A stretch of 64,000 bases of DNA, from positions 1 to 64,000 of the forward strand of contig JACKBV010000024.1 of the NCBI GenBank assembly GCA_020634315.1. The letters run 5' to 3'. The translations under genes and the position numbers were made by a program. The notes beneath the pieces were generated by a model. It did not search any database. It was not told where the DNA came from and saw only the letters and a program-made list of their open reading frames with translations. Source of the DNA: Ardenticatenaceae bacterium (GTDB lineage Bacteria > Chloroflexota > Anaerolineae > Promineifilales > Promineifilaceae). Of this stretch, positions 1 to 9,409 are shown piece after piece (within the stretch, counting starts at the first letter, position 1; each line of letters opens with the position of its first letter).

Positions 1-2191
1 CCTCCGTCACCCAAATCGGCACGCCACGGAAGCGGTTGATGTAATCATCCAACACACTCAAAGCCGTTTCCATTGGGTACACATTCGACCAATAAATATG
101 TGTGCCCAACCCATCGGCCGCCTTGATCGCATCGCGGCTCGCTTCCACAAACTCCACATGATCCATTTTGATGCCGCGTACCGAAGATCCCGGCGACAAC
201 CCCGGATAGATAAAGCGATACGTGGGCAGCCGTTTGCGATAAAGGTCAAGCAGTTGCAGCCACCAATCCTTAAAAGCGAGGCCATCTTTCCAGGTGCTGC
301 CCATTCCTTCAGCGGTCAGATTTGGCTCGTTGTGCAGTTCAATGACCACATCCTTTCCCTGCAAAATGCCCAATGTGCGCTCTGTATCGCTAATTGTGTC
401 ATTGAAAAATTGCTGCGGGCTGATGTTGCGCCCGCCAAAGTCGAGGAATGCACGCACGACCCAACTGGCATCAGGGTGCTGTTGTACCAGCTTGCGAATA
501 CCATTCGGATTGTGGAACGATAATACCTTGACCATACTGGGACGCATGGCTGCGAATTCAGCTACTTCTGCGTCCGTAATATCAGGATCGGCAGAAGCGT
601 GCAGCCCCAGCTTTGCTTCGCCAAACAAGGCGGGTTCCGGGTTGTTTACCTCTGGCACTTCGCTGGCATTGATGACCGTAGAGGGTGTAAATGGCTTTTG
701 CAGCACATCATCGTTCACGCGTACGGGCGTATACTCGCCCTGCGCGGACCCGGTGACAATCATGGACGTGTTGGCCGGGACAAAGCCAATGTTGGCGGCA
801 TTACGTCGCGGTGCGTCGCGCAAATTAATGCCAAATGCGCCCGCTACAGCCATGCCGCCGCCCAACGTAATTTGCGTGGTAAAAGCCCAGCCTGGTGTTG
901 TGTCGTGAATGGGAGCCGGTGGTGTGACGGGTTCGTTGCCGGGCAGCGGGTCGGGCTGTTCAATGCCTGGCAAGGGTTGTGTCAGATTGGCAATATCAGC
1001 CGGACGAACCTGGATCGGCGTATACTCGCCGCGCCGCTGTCCGGCAATGGTGGCAGTGGCTCCTTCCTGGAACATACCAATTGTCGCGGCGGTGCGGGAA
1101 GGGGCGCTGCGCAAATTTGTGCCAAAGCGACCTGATTTTGCCTGATTGCCTGTCACCGTCAGGTTTTGTGTCCAGGCCCAGCCCAAAATCGTGTCCCCTG
1201 GCGTTGGCGTTACGGCCGGTGGCGGCGTTTCGCTGCTGGGGTCTGGCACATTGATTGGGCCAGAAAAGTCGGAGCGTCGCGCACGTATCGGCAAATATTC
1301 GCCGTTGGCGTTGCCGGTTACGGTGACAACGCTGCCCGCGCGAATCAAGCCGATATTTTGCCCATCACGGGCGGGGGTGGCACGCAAATTGATGCCAAAT
1401 TGGTTAACGGTTGCTTCGCTGCCGCGCACGACGAGATTGTTGAGCCAGGCCCAACCGGTGATTGTGTCGGTATCGCCAGTGGCGGGGGGCGGTGTGGCTG
1501 GCGGAGCGGGTTGGGCGTTGCTGAGGGCGCTGGTCGGCACCTGAATAGGTGTGTAGAGGCCACGCGCGGAGCCGGTGACGATGAGGATTGTGCCGCCAGG
1601 AACCAGATCGATGAGCTGTCCGTTGACAGTTGGGTCGGTGCGCAGGTTGATACCTCCGGCACTGACCTGCGCCAAATCACCTTCGACCATGATGGCATCG
1701 GTGTAGGCCCATCCGTTTGTGTATGGCCCGGCAGGGCGCTGCCAGCCCATGAGGGGTAGGAGGAAGGGCGTGGGGTCAATGAAGCCGGGAGGCCAGTTAC
1801 CGACCTGTGCCCCATCTTTTTTGAGGGAGATGTGTAGGTGGGAGCCGAAGCTGTTGCCGGTATTGTCGGCCAGCCCGATGAGATCACCGGCCTTGACTTC
1901 TTGCCCGTCTTGTACGCGTGCTTCTTTGAAATGGGCGTAAATGGTCTGATAACCATCGCGGTGATCGATGCGTACATGAATTCCGTAAGGGTGTTTGCTG
2001 GGGTCTGTTTGGACGCTGCGTACGCGACCAGGAGCGACGGCAAAGACTTTGGCGTTCATCGGGGCCATGATGTCTACGCCTTCGTGCCCTGGCAGGCCGA
2101 ATTGGGCGTAGTTCTGCGGGTTGACGCCGAAGTGCTGGGTGATGCGCCGAAATTCGGTGGGCCATACTTCAAACTTAAATTCGTCACTCAT
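1..2191 (-). CDS. M23 (LytM) peptidase - 4x SH3b - glycoside-hydrolase-like fusion, partial
   Basis: The reading frame is open from the ATG at 2191 to the left edge (730 codons seen, C-terminus missing). Residues about 30-125 form an M23 endopeptidase domain: the zinc ligands of that family match H36 and D40 (in GHEGVDI) and H120 (in SHLHIS), with H87 in YAH as a further conserved His. Four tandem SH3b-like repeats follow at about 160-220, 244-305, 334-395 and 431-490, each opening GWA and containing F/GINLR or FGTNLR. From about residue 520 an (alpha/beta)8 clan-A-like domain begins, with ELHNEPN near 618 (expected acid/base Glu) and WVTE at the edge (expected nucleophile). The start is fixed by AAGGAG five bases before ATG. 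The N-terminus (MSDEFKFEVWP) shows no signal peptide, odd for a wall hydrolase, so export route or cytosolic role is unresolved. It lies 85 bp behind the DUF3048 lipoprotein gene. Confidence 0.85.
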   Translation of the reverse strand, partial: MSDEFKFEVWPTEFRRITQHFGVNPQNYAQFGLPGHEGVDIMAPMNAKVFAVAPGRVRSVQTDPSKHPYGIHVRIDHRDGYQTIYAHFKEARVQDGQEVKAGDLIGLADNTGNSFGSHLHISLKKDGAQVGNWPPGFIDPTPFLLPLMGWQRPAGPYTNGWAYTDAIMVEGDLAQVSAGGINLRTDPTVNGQLIDLVPGGTILIVTGSARGLYTPIQVPTSALSNAQPAPPATPPPATGDTDTITGWAWLNNLVVRGSEATVNQFGINLRATPARDGQNIGLIRAGSVVTVTGNANGEYLPIRARRSDFSGPINVPDPSSETPPPAVTPTPGDTILGWAWTQNLTVTGNQAKSGRFGTNLRSAPSRTAATIGMFQEGATATIAGQRRGEYTPIQVRPADIANLTQPLPGIEQPDPLPGNEPVTPPAPIHDTTPGWAFTTQITLGGGMAVAGAFGINLRDAPRRNAANIGFVPANTSMIVTGSAQGEYTPVRVNDDVLQKPFTPSTVINASEVPEVNNPEPALFGEAKLGLHASADPDITDAEVAEFAAMRPSMVKVLSFHNPNGIRKLVQQHPDASWVVRAFLDFGGRNISPQQFFNDTISDTERTLGILQGKDVVIELHNEPNLTAEGMGSTWKDGLAFKDWWLQLLDLYRKRLPTYRFIYPGLSPGSSVRGIKMDHVEFVEASRDAIKAADGLGTHIYWSNVYPMETALSVLDDYINRFRGVPIWVTE

Positions 2192-2276
2192 GGGAACTCC
2201 TTTTTGTTTTGCGCTACGGTTTGTCAGGTTGTCGGTGAATGATGATGGACTGATGAATAAGATTGTACGTCAAGGT

Positions 2277-3503
2277 TTACGGTTTGACATATAACTTGTC
2301 AAAACCGAGGGGAACAAGTTGGAAAAAGCTGTTGCCGGGGGCAAGCGGGAGGATGTTGCCGTCGAGATCGGTGAAGGTGAGCATGTGGTGGGGATCGTCT
2401 CGATGCCAATAGCCATCGAAACGCTGCCCGTCGCGGAAAATGGAGACGGGACCTTCGCCCCAAATTTGAATCTGGATGGAGTTGTGCCCGCCATCGGCGT
2501 CGTCTTCTTGGATGTCGGTTTCCTGGTGGTGGGCGGCGAGGACGATGATGTTGGTGAAGCTGAGCTGCTGCCCGGTGTTGGCGTCGTAGTGGGGTTCGCC
2601 GTCTGTCCAGCGTGTGTAACGGCCGTTACCGGCATACGACCAGGTGACATAGGTTCCGCCATAGGCGATCTCAATTTGTGTGGCGGGCGTCCCTGCCGCC
2701 AACGGTTCGTCGCGGAAGGCCATATAATTTTCAAAGACAGGTGGCCTGTCTTCACCGCGTTCTCCTAGCAGGTAATGCAGCGTATCGGTGTCGGTGAAGA
2801 GGGTGTGGACGACTGGTTTGTCAGGGTCGGCAACGCGATAAAAACCGCCATGGGCGAAGTCGGGCGAGATGATACGGCCGAAAAATTCGCTCTCTTTGAA
2901 CATGAGGCGCACCGGCCCGGCTGAGCCAGAATAGGCGAAGGCGGCGTCGTACATGAGCGGAATTTCGAGATCGATGAGGCGGCCGCTGCGGATGGAGCCT
3001 ACCGGATTGGCGTCCTGGCTGTAGAAAACGGCCGTGAAGCGGGTGACATTGCCTTCTGCCAGGTGTTCAAACACGAGGTCGGCGCTGTTTAGCCCGGCTT
3101 GTGGGCGTACCAGTGGTGGATAGTTGGAAATTTTGATGGCAATGGGGCGGCGGGCCAGTCGTGCCGGGTCTGTTGCCAGGCCGGTGAGCGGGTTGATGCC
3201 GTCCGGGAAGCCCGTGACGCCAAGAAGCCCAGGGATGGTGGCGGTGGGAGGAACGGCCGTTGCCGCTAGCCTGGTTGGTGTGACAGCGGTCGGAGTAGGG
3301 GGCATGATGGTGGGGGGAACGGCCGTTGCTGTTGATGGTGGTGTGTTCGTGATGGTGGGGGATGGCGCTGCTTGGCTGACGGCAAGCGGCGTGCGTGTCG
3401 GGGTGCGTGTGGGGGTGGCGGTGGAAACGGCCGTTTCCGCCCCGCAAGCTGTCAAACTCACAATCAATAACAGGAGTAGCTGCCAAAAGTAACTTCGCTG
3501 CAT
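2277..3503 (-). CDS. DUF3048 (YerB-like) lipoprotein
   Basis: A 408-residue predicted lipoprotein. The N-terminus has a hydrophobic stretch ending in the lipobox LTAC, with Cys20 as the lipidation site. A Thr/Pro/Ala-rich low-complexity linker runs to about residue 95. The rest matches the DUF3048 family (YerB of Bacillus): NPLTGL, RPIAIKISNYP, RPQAGLNSADLVFEHLAEG, and GSIRSGR are typical of its first half. The family's function is not established; it is an extracytoplasmic protein. Three copies of the AACGGCCGTT palindrome lie in the linker-coding part and are read there as Thr-Ala-Val, showing how the motif fits into tolerant coding sequence. It is 122 bp downstream of an alpha/beta hydrolase gene and may have its own promoter in that gap. 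Confidence 0.85.
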   Translation of the reverse strand: MQRSYFWQLLLLLIVSLTACGAETAVSTATPTRTPTRTPLAVSQAAPSPTITNTPPSTATAVPPTIMPPTPTAVTPTRLAATAVPPTATIPGLLGVTGFPDGINPLTGLATDPARLARRPIAIKISNYPPLVRPQAGLNSADLVFEHLAEGNVTRFTAVFYSQDANPVGSIRSGRLIDLEIPLMYDAAFAYSGSAGPVRLMFKESEFFGRIISPDFAHGGFYRVADPDKPVVHTLFTDTDTLHYLLGERGEDRPPVFENYMAFRDEPLAAGTPATQIEIAYGGTYVTWSYAGNGRYTRWTDGEPHYDANTGQQLSFTNIIVLAAHHQETDIQEDDADGGHNSIQIQIWGEGPVSIFRDGQRFDGYWHRDDPHHMLTFTDLDGNILPLAPGNSFFQLVPLGFDKLYVKP

Positions 3504-3625
3504 AAGATATTGCCCTACAAAAATTGAGACTCTTTATTGTAAAAGAACCCCTACAAAAACAAAAACGACACGCTGTTTACACGTGCCGTTCATCTCGATT
3601 TTTGACTACGCCGCTTAAATGGATG

Positions 3626-4417
3626 TTAGTGAGTGCGTCGCGTCCAATACTCTTTCAACGTCAAATCCGTCATGTCCCCTTCAGAAGACAAGAAATCCAG
3701 CAGTAAACGATTGAACTTAGCCGTTTCTTGCAGCATTGGGAAGTGGCTGCAATTGTCAATGCTAACGTAATAACGATTATTGCCCGATTTTTGTAGATGA
3801 TAGTAGTCGCCAGTGGGCGGCTTAACCACACCATCTTCCTCGCCAAACACCATCAACATGGGGCGCGGGAAATCGTTTAGGTCTTCGACGAAATTGCAGC
3901 CCAGCAACTCTTTTGCCAGGGTATTCATCGCTTCCGTGTCTGTCTTGCGTACTTCTGAATCAACTTCATTGAAGCTGTTGGATTTGCCCAATACCTTGTT
4001 GACAAATGTATCGGGATCAGAATTTGTCAGGCGTGCATTAATGTGACCACCATTGACAGGCAATGAAACAGCCACCAACTTGTTCACCTGTTCGGGATTC
4101 ATGGTTGTGTAACGCAAGGCAACGGCCGCTCCCAGTGAATGACCAACTAAAGTTACCGGTGTTGCAATACCCAACTTATCAACAAATTGATCCAACATTT
4201 CCACATAAGCATTCAGCGAATACATATGCGGCGTTTTGCTGGAATCCCCAAATCCCCACAAATCAAAAGCAAACACACGATGCCGTGCTGACAGACCCTG
4301 CATAGCAGGCCACCAATAGCGCCATGAGCCTAGCCACCCATGGATAAATACCAGTGGGTTGCCTCGTCCCAGGACTTCGTAGTGAATAAGGTTGCTGCCG
4401 AGAGTCGTAATACTCAT
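3626..4417 (-). CDS. alpha/beta hydrolase, second copy of the operon pair
   Basis: A 263-residue alpha/beta-hydrolase-fold enzyme. The oxyanion region is HGW at 26-28, the nucleophile elbow is GHSLG with Ser94, the acid is probably the Asp in FGEEDGVV, and the catalytic His lies in NCSHFPM near the C-terminus. No lid insertion or signal peptide is visible. It is clearly paralogous to the hydrolase at 12583-13413: both share HYE-x2-GRG near the start, HGW-x2-SW and WGFGDS. The substrate cannot be told from sequence; esters, thioesters or lactones are all possible. It starts 16 bp after the preceding response-regulator gene, so it is very probably the last gene of the operon that begins with its paralogue. 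Confidence 0.88.
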   Translation of the reverse strand: MSITTLGSNLIHYEVLGRGNPLVFIHGWLGSWRYWWPAMQGLSARHRVFAFDLWGFGDSSKTPHMYSLNAYVEMLDQFVDKLGIATPVTLVGHSLGAAVALRYTTMNPEQVNKLVAVSLPVNGGHINARLTNSDPDTFVNKVLGKSNSFNEVDSEVRKTDTEAMNTLAKELLGCNFVEDLNDFPRPMLMVFGEEDGVVKPPTGDYYHLQKSGNNRYYVSIDNCSHFPMLQETAKFNRLLLDFLSSEGDMTDLTLKEYWTRRTH

Positions 4418-4433
4418 GATAGCGTCTAATTAA

Positions 4434-4799
4434 TTACTGATTCAATACACGGTTAATCGTTGCTACCAATTGATCGGGCGCAAATGGCTTCAGGATATAG
4501 TCTGTTGCGCCCGCTTGGAGGCCGGTAGCAATTTCAGCCTCCTGTCCTTTTGCCGACAAGAAAATAATCGGAATATCCTTCGTCTCATCCATTTGCTTGA
4601 GCTGCGCACATGCCTCATACCCAGTCATGCGTGGCATACGCACATCCATCAAAATCAGGTCAAAAGCATCTGTGGGTGCCTTTTCTACCGCAGCTTTACC
4701 ATCTTCGGCACTCACTACATCAAACCCATGAAATTGCAACGTCAGAACGATGAGTTCACGAATATCTTGATCATCTTCTGCGATGAGAATCTTAGTCAT
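4434..4799 (-). CDS. single-domain response regulator (CheY-like)
   Basis: This 121-residue protein is only a receiver domain. The acidic pocket is E8-D9-D10, the phosphoacceptor is Asp52 in LILMDVRMPRMTGY, the switch Ser is in FLSAKGQ, and the conserved Lys is in ILKPF. There is no output domain, so it must act through protein contacts or as a phosphate sink or relay. It sits 18 bp downstream of the 1199-residue histidine kinase and 16 bp upstream of a hydrolase; the kinase is the obvious phosphodonor (inferred from adjacency). Confidence 0.93.
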   Translation of the reverse strand: MTKILIAEDDQDIRELIVLTLQFHGFDVVSAEDGKAAVEKAPTDAFDLILMDVRMPRMTGYEACAQLKQMDETKDIPIIFLSAKGQEAEIATGLQAGATDYILKPFAPDQLVATINRVLNQ

Positions 4800-4817
4800 C
4801 CTGCTTTCATTCCTCGA

Positions 4818-7800
4818 TTACGCCGTCTCACTGTCTTCAACGACGATGGGCAGATTGAATGTGAATGTGCTGCCTGATCCAGGCGCACTTTCCACCGTCA
4901 ATTGGCCGTTATGCATCTCTACCAAACTCCGTACAATAGCCAGTCCTAAACCCGTACCGGAAACCTTTTGCACGACCTCATGTTCAGCGCGATAAAAACG
5001 ATCAAAGATTTTGGTCTGATCTTCTTTGGAAATACCAATTCCCGTATCGCTAACGCTGATAAATACATAATTGCCGTTTTCACGAGCCGTTACGCGGATT
5101 TCCCCGTCGGGTGGTGTGTAATTAAACGCATTATCCAGCAAATTAGTCAACACCTGGGTCACGCGTGCATGGTCGATGTTGACAAGCGGCAAGTTTGACG
5201 GTGTGTCGGTAATGACAGTGATGGGTTTGTTTTCGTGCTGAATGCGTCCACGCAAATGGGCTTCAACAACCTGCTCAACCAACTGTGCAATGTCAACAGG
5301 GCGCAGATCAAGCGTTGTTTTGCCCGTTTCAATGCGTGAAATGTCTAGTAAATCGTTCACCAACATATGCAGACGTTCTGCATTGTTTTTGATCACTTGC
5401 AAATAGCGCGTTTGCGCATCGCTCATTTTGCCAGCGGCGCCCATCAACATGAGATCGACATACCCTTTGATAGAGGTCATGGGCGTGCGTAACTCATGGG
5501 AGACGGTTGAGACAAACTCGCTCTTTAAGCGATCCAATTCCACCTCTTTCGTGATGTCACGGAAGATGGAAACTGTGCCAAAGAATTGCTTGCCGGCCAT
5601 TACGGGTGAGAGGTGAACACTGACGACTTTCTCTTCGATGGGCAGTTGATCGTCGATATAAGTCCACTCTTCGACACGATCCGCATTTTTGGACCATTCC
5701 TTAATTGTGGAGAGCCAGGAATGTTGTGATTGGCCGTATAAGCCTAAAAACTCATTGATGTATTTGCCAACTAGCTCTTCGCGGCGAACGCCTAAAATTG
5801 AACCGGCAGGCAGGTTTGCCAATATGATTTTGTTTTCTGCATCGGCAACAATGACGCCATCAGCGATACTTTCCAGAATGGCTTGATTTTTAGCCGTGTT
5901 GATTTGTTCCAGGTGTAAGGTTTGGCCCAGCCTTTCTGCCTGATCACGAATGAGCAAATAGAGATTGGCGTTGTTGATTGCGTTGGCGACCTGGATAGCG
6001 GCGGCCTCAACAAGGTCAAGCTGCTGCATGGTGAACGCATTGGGACGGCCGTGGAACAGCATCAAGACGCCGATAACCTCTTCGCCGGTCATGAGCGGCA
6101 CCGCCAGAACAGATCGATGATCACGGCTCGTCGCGCGTTCAACCCATCGTGGATCCTGACGTGTATCATGCACAATAACCGACGAACGGTTGTCTATCAT
6201 CCACCCGGCCAGCCCTTCGTTGCGCATAAGGCCGCTGGGTAAGCCACGTGGCCCTGGTTTCCTTTCCGCGCCAAATGCGGCACGGAAAACGAGTTCACCC
6301 GTTTCCTGGTCAATGAGCAAAATAACGCCTTGCGTCGCATTGACGACTTCATTTACCAGGTGTAATGCCTGATTTAGCACCCTGTCCTGATCCAGGCTGG
6401 CAGACAGTTCTGAAGTGATGCGCAGCAGGATTTTGACACGGTTGCTTTCCTCATGTAAGGCCTGGGTGCGTTTCGCAACGCGCATGTCCAGGTCTTCATT
6501 TAGCTCGCGCAATTCTGCGAATAGGCGGGCATTTTGGAGAGCGATAGCTGCCTGCACGCCAAACGTGGTGGCTTGGGCGACATCTTTGGCGCTGAAGCGG
6601 TAGGGGTTGTTTTTGTCGATGAGGATAAGAACGCCAACGACGTCCCCTTCTTGTTCCAGTGGTACGCCTAATGCGGCTTGGATTGTCTCGCGTTGTGGTA
6701 GTTTGAAGCGGACATCTTTTGCCTGGCTGATGTTGTTGACGTATTGGGCTTGTCTGGTGTTGGCGACAAGCGTGACGAAGACGTCTTTTTCGGTGGTGTT
6801 GACGACTTTGCCAGCAAACTCGTTTTCGGCGTGCCCTTTCGCTGTGGTGCCGATGAACTGATTTCCTTCACGCAACCAGATATAGGCTCCGTCGAGATTG
6901 AAAATGCGCAGGCTTTCGCTGCAAATAAGATTGAGGACGGTGTCTAGTTCAAGGGTGAAGTTAATAGCCAGATTGACAGCACCCAACGCGTTGTAGAAGC
7001 GTTCGCGTTCAAAGGTTTCTTCAAAGACGAAAGCTGTCTCTAAGGCGATGTTGGCTTGATTTGCCAATGTGCTTAACAGTGGTAGGTCGCGGCTGTTGAG
7101 CGGCTGTATATCGCGCTTGATTAGCTCGACGAGTCCGTACGTGGTTTCTGACAAAATGATGGGCAGCAAGATGCTGGTAAAGGGATCGTCGGCTACTAGC
7201 CAACGGGGATTTTGCACAGGTGGTTTTGTGTCTGCGGTGACAACTGTGACTTGCGGTTGGTGTGTGTGTATGACGCTGAAGGCGGTTTTGTGGTTTTCTG
7301 TGAGGGGAACGGCCGTTCCGTTGGGTGTTATTTGCCCGGAAACGGCCGTGTAATCTTCCATCACGATCAGACTGTTCGTGTCTTCACGCCATTGGTACAG
7401 GGTGTACCCATTCGCGCTGATAGCATTCATCAAGTGCTTGCCCATCAAAGACAGCACCATATCTTTTTCAAGCGTATTGGCTAATTCATTGCTGGCATTG
7501 ACCAGAATTTCGAGTTCGCGGCTGCGTGCCAGCGTTTCATCAACCAACTGCGTGTTTTCAATCACAGAGGCGGCGTGTTGAGCATACAGTTCAATGGTTT
7601 GCAGCACAGCTGTTATCGGACGTAATCCGTTGGTTGGCTCATCCAGGCTGATCAAGCCAATCTTTTGCTTTTGCCGGTCTAATAAGGGCACCGAAAGTAC
7701 GTCGCGCGGGTGCCAGGCTTTTGCATCATCTTGTTCCCGTGAGTCGCCAACAAGCATGTTTCCAAAGTGTTCATGAGACCAGGCGCTGTCACCGGGCACA

Positions 7801-8417
7801 AAGAAACAAGAACCACGCCGAAACTGACCGCCCGTATCGCTGTGGAAGAGGGTGTTCCACACTGCGGCCGGTAACATGCGTTTTTCCAGTTCTGCTTTTT
7901 CGGCCGTGGAAAAACCGGCCGTGATTAGTTTAGTTGGGTTAAATTCCGCATCGCGTAATGTTAAGGCAACGCGCTGCCATCCTGTCATTTGCAAGCCATC
8001 AACGATCAGTTGGAGTTTCTTGTCAAAATCAGGCTCATTGCTAATGCGTGTCAGCGCGGTAAGTTGCTTAATGATGTCATCAACCGGTTTGTTTTCAGTT
8101 GGTTTTTCCGGATTGATGAAAATTTGGACGAGTTCATCTGACTCGTCTTGCCAACGAAGTGATTGTGCTTGAACAATTGAGTCAGCCACATTGATGCGCA
8201 ATTGGGCAGGTGGACTGAGAAGTTGTTCAAGGCTGGTATTCGGGATTGTGAGTTGTTTTAAGTTAACCGTAGCCATTTCTTGTTCAGGCAATCCCAAAAT
8301 TTCCTGAGCCTTTTTGTTTGCATAGACAAGAGTGCCGTCATGTTGTGCCATGATGACGCCATCTTGTACTTTATCGAGAATGCTCCAATTTAAAGCCCAG
8401 GTTGATTTTCGTTCCAT
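4818..8417 (-). CDS. cytoplasmic multi-GAF/PAS sensor histidine kinase
   Basis: A 1199-residue histidine kinase with no membrane segment. Order, roughly: PAS (8-75), three GAF domains (about 130-650), a coiled coil containing LNEDLDMRVAKRTQALHEE, a fourth GAF (about 670-820), a PAS (845-950), HisKA with the phosphoacceptor His in FVSTVSHELRTPM, and HATPase_c with the N box NLLDNAFNYTP, G1 box DTGIGI and G2 box GTGLGLAI. Several GAF domains imply sensing of small soluble or hydrophobic ligands, or of redox or light via a chromophore; no bilin-attachment Cys is evident. It is followed 18 bp later by a CheY-like regulator and preceded by a regulator with a degenerate GGDEF domain, making a three-gene signalling module inside the acyl-ACP reductase operon. 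Confidence 0.92.
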   Translation of the reverse strand: MERKSTWALNWSILDKVQDGVIMAQHDGTLVYANKKAQEILGLPEQEMATVNLKQLTIPNTSLEQLLSPPAQLRINVADSIVQAQSLRWQDESDELVQIFINPEKPTENKPVDDIIKQLTALTRISNEPDFDKKLQLIVDGLQMTGWQRVALTLRDAEFNPTKLITAGFSTAEKAELEKRMLPAAVWNTLFHSDTGGQFRRGSCFFVPGDSAWSHEHFGNMLVGDSREQDDAKAWHPRDVLSVPLLDRQKQKIGLISLDEPTNGLRPITAVLQTIELYAQHAASVIENTQLVDETLARSRELEILVNASNELANTLEKDMVLSLMGKHLMNAISANGYTLYQWREDTNSLIVMEDYTAVSGQITPNGTAVPLTENHKTAFSVIHTHQPQVTVVTADTKPPVQNPRWLVADDPFTSILLPIILSETTYGLVELIKRDIQPLNSRDLPLLSTLANQANIALETAFVFEETFERERFYNALGAVNLAINFTLELDTVLNLICSESLRIFNLDGAYIWLREGNQFIGTTAKGHAENEFAGKVVNTTEKDVFVTLVANTRQAQYVNNISQAKDVRFKLPQRETIQAALGVPLEQEGDVVGVLILIDKNNPYRFSAKDVAQATTFGVQAAIALQNARLFAELRELNEDLDMRVAKRTQALHEESNRVKILLRITSELSASLDQDRVLNQALHLVNEVVNATQGVILLIDQETGELVFRAAFGAERKPGPRGLPSGLMRNEGLAGWMIDNRSSVIVHDTRQDPRWVERATSRDHRSVLAVPLMTGEEVIGVLMLFHGRPNAFTMQQLDLVEAAAIQVANAINNANLYLLIRDQAERLGQTLHLEQINTAKNQAILESIADGVIVADAENKIILANLPAGSILGVRREELVGKYINEFLGLYGQSQHSWLSTIKEWSKNADRVEEWTYIDDQLPIEEKVVSVHLSPVMAGKQFFGTVSIFRDITKEVELDRLKSEFVSTVSHELRTPMTSIKGYVDLMLMGAAGKMSDAQTRYLQVIKNNAERLHMLVNDLLDISRIETGKTTLDLRPVDIAQLVEQVVEAHLRGRIQHENKPITVITDTPSNLPLVNIDHARVTQVLTNLLDNAFNYTPPDGEIRVTARENGNYVFISVSDTGIGISKEDQTKIFDRFYRAEHEVVQKVSGTGLGLAIVRSLVEMHNGQLTVESAPGSGSTFTFNLPIVVEDSETA

Positions 8418-8505
8418 GTGTTACAGTGACCCTAGTGACAACTACCATTACTATGAAAAGCGTTTTTACCGGTACACTACTCAGGGTCGTCGGTTGATTT
8501 GTTTG

Positions 8506-9390
8506 TTATGATGAAGTTTGATCTAAGCGTCGCAGTTCTGCGGCCGTTTCCGTGATTTCGCGAATATCTGTAAATCGCTGTGTTTTGTCAGAGACGACAC
8601 CAATTGATAATCGCATTAATGGGGCCATTTCCCCGTTTGCTAGTTCAATGCCTCCTTGTTCACGGTGAATAAAGTTGTAGTGTGATTTAACGCCTTCATC
8701 GAACCGCTCTCGTAAGAGTTTGACCATTCCCGGAATGTCGTTGGCTTTTGAAATGATGATAAATGTGTCATTGCCGGGATGCCCGATAAAGTCGTTCAGC
8801 GTTCCTTTGTCATTCATGACTTCATTCATGACCATAGCGGCAAAGCGCAGTACCTCATCACCCGCGACAAATCCATATTCATCGTTAAACGGGCGCAGGT
8901 GATCAATGCCGACCAACATGAGGGACCAGTCTGCTGTGCGCATCAGATCACGCAATTGTTCTTCTAGTAATCGACCACTGGGGAGACCCGTCTTTGGATC
9001 GCTCATGTTCAGGCGTTGGTGGGTTTTGATTGCCGTACGTACACGTAATTTTAGTTCTTCGATGTCGAACGGTTTTGTGATGTAATCGTCTGCCCCCAAT
9101 TCCAGGCCTGCGATGCGATCGCTGCGTTCATCCCGCTGGGTGAGGAAGATAATGGGAATGTGACTGGTACGCGTGTTGGTGCGTAGTTCACGGCAGACGG
9201 CATACCCATCCATATCTGGCAGCATGATGTCAAGAACAATGAGGTCGGGAAGTTGTTTGCGACATTGATCGAGTGCATCACCACCACGTGCCGCGACTTC
9301 TACGTTGTACCCCTGACCTGTGAAGAAAATACGCAGCATGTTTGAGATATCAAAATCATCTTCTACTACTAAAATTCGGCCGTTGCTCAT
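8506..9390 (-). CDS. response regulator with degenerate GGDEF domain
   Basis: A 294-residue protein. Residues 1-120 are a receiver domain (acidic E10-D11-D12, phosphoacceptor Asp54 in LIVLDIMLPDMDGY, Lys in ITKPF). After a short linker, DPKTGLPSGRLLEE at about 130 is the usual entry to a GGDEF fold and the remainder is GGDEF-like. The signature position reads GHPGNDTF instead of GGDEF, and the segment is otherwise poorly conserved, so diguanylate cyclase activity is unlikely; it may bind GTP or c-di-GMP or only dimerise. It lies 19 bp after the acyl-ACP-reductase-like gene and 88 bp before the histidine kinase. Confidence 0.85.
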   Translation of the reverse strand: MSNGRILVVEDDFDISNMLRIFFTGQGYNVEVAARGGDALDQCRKQLPDLIVLDIMLPDMDGYAVCRELRTNTRTSHIPIIFLTQRDERSDRIAGLELGADDYITKPFDIEELKLRVRTAIKTHQRLNMSDPKTGLPSGRLLEEQLRDLMRTADWSLMLVGIDHLRPFNDEYGFVAGDEVLRFAAMVMNEVMNDKGTLNDFIGHPGNDTFIIISKANDIPGMVKLLRERFDEGVKSHYNFIHREQGGIELANGEMAPLMRLSIGVVSDKTQRFTDIREITETAAELRRLDQTSS

Positions 9391-9409
9391 GAGCTTTTTC
9401 CTTAGCTAA

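Noticed and set aside
1345..2043. Open frame of 232 codons on the minus strand
   Set aside because: It overlaps the M23-SH3b fusion in another frame, is Pro/Ser/Thr-rich and has no domain; the fusion frame shows clear motifs.
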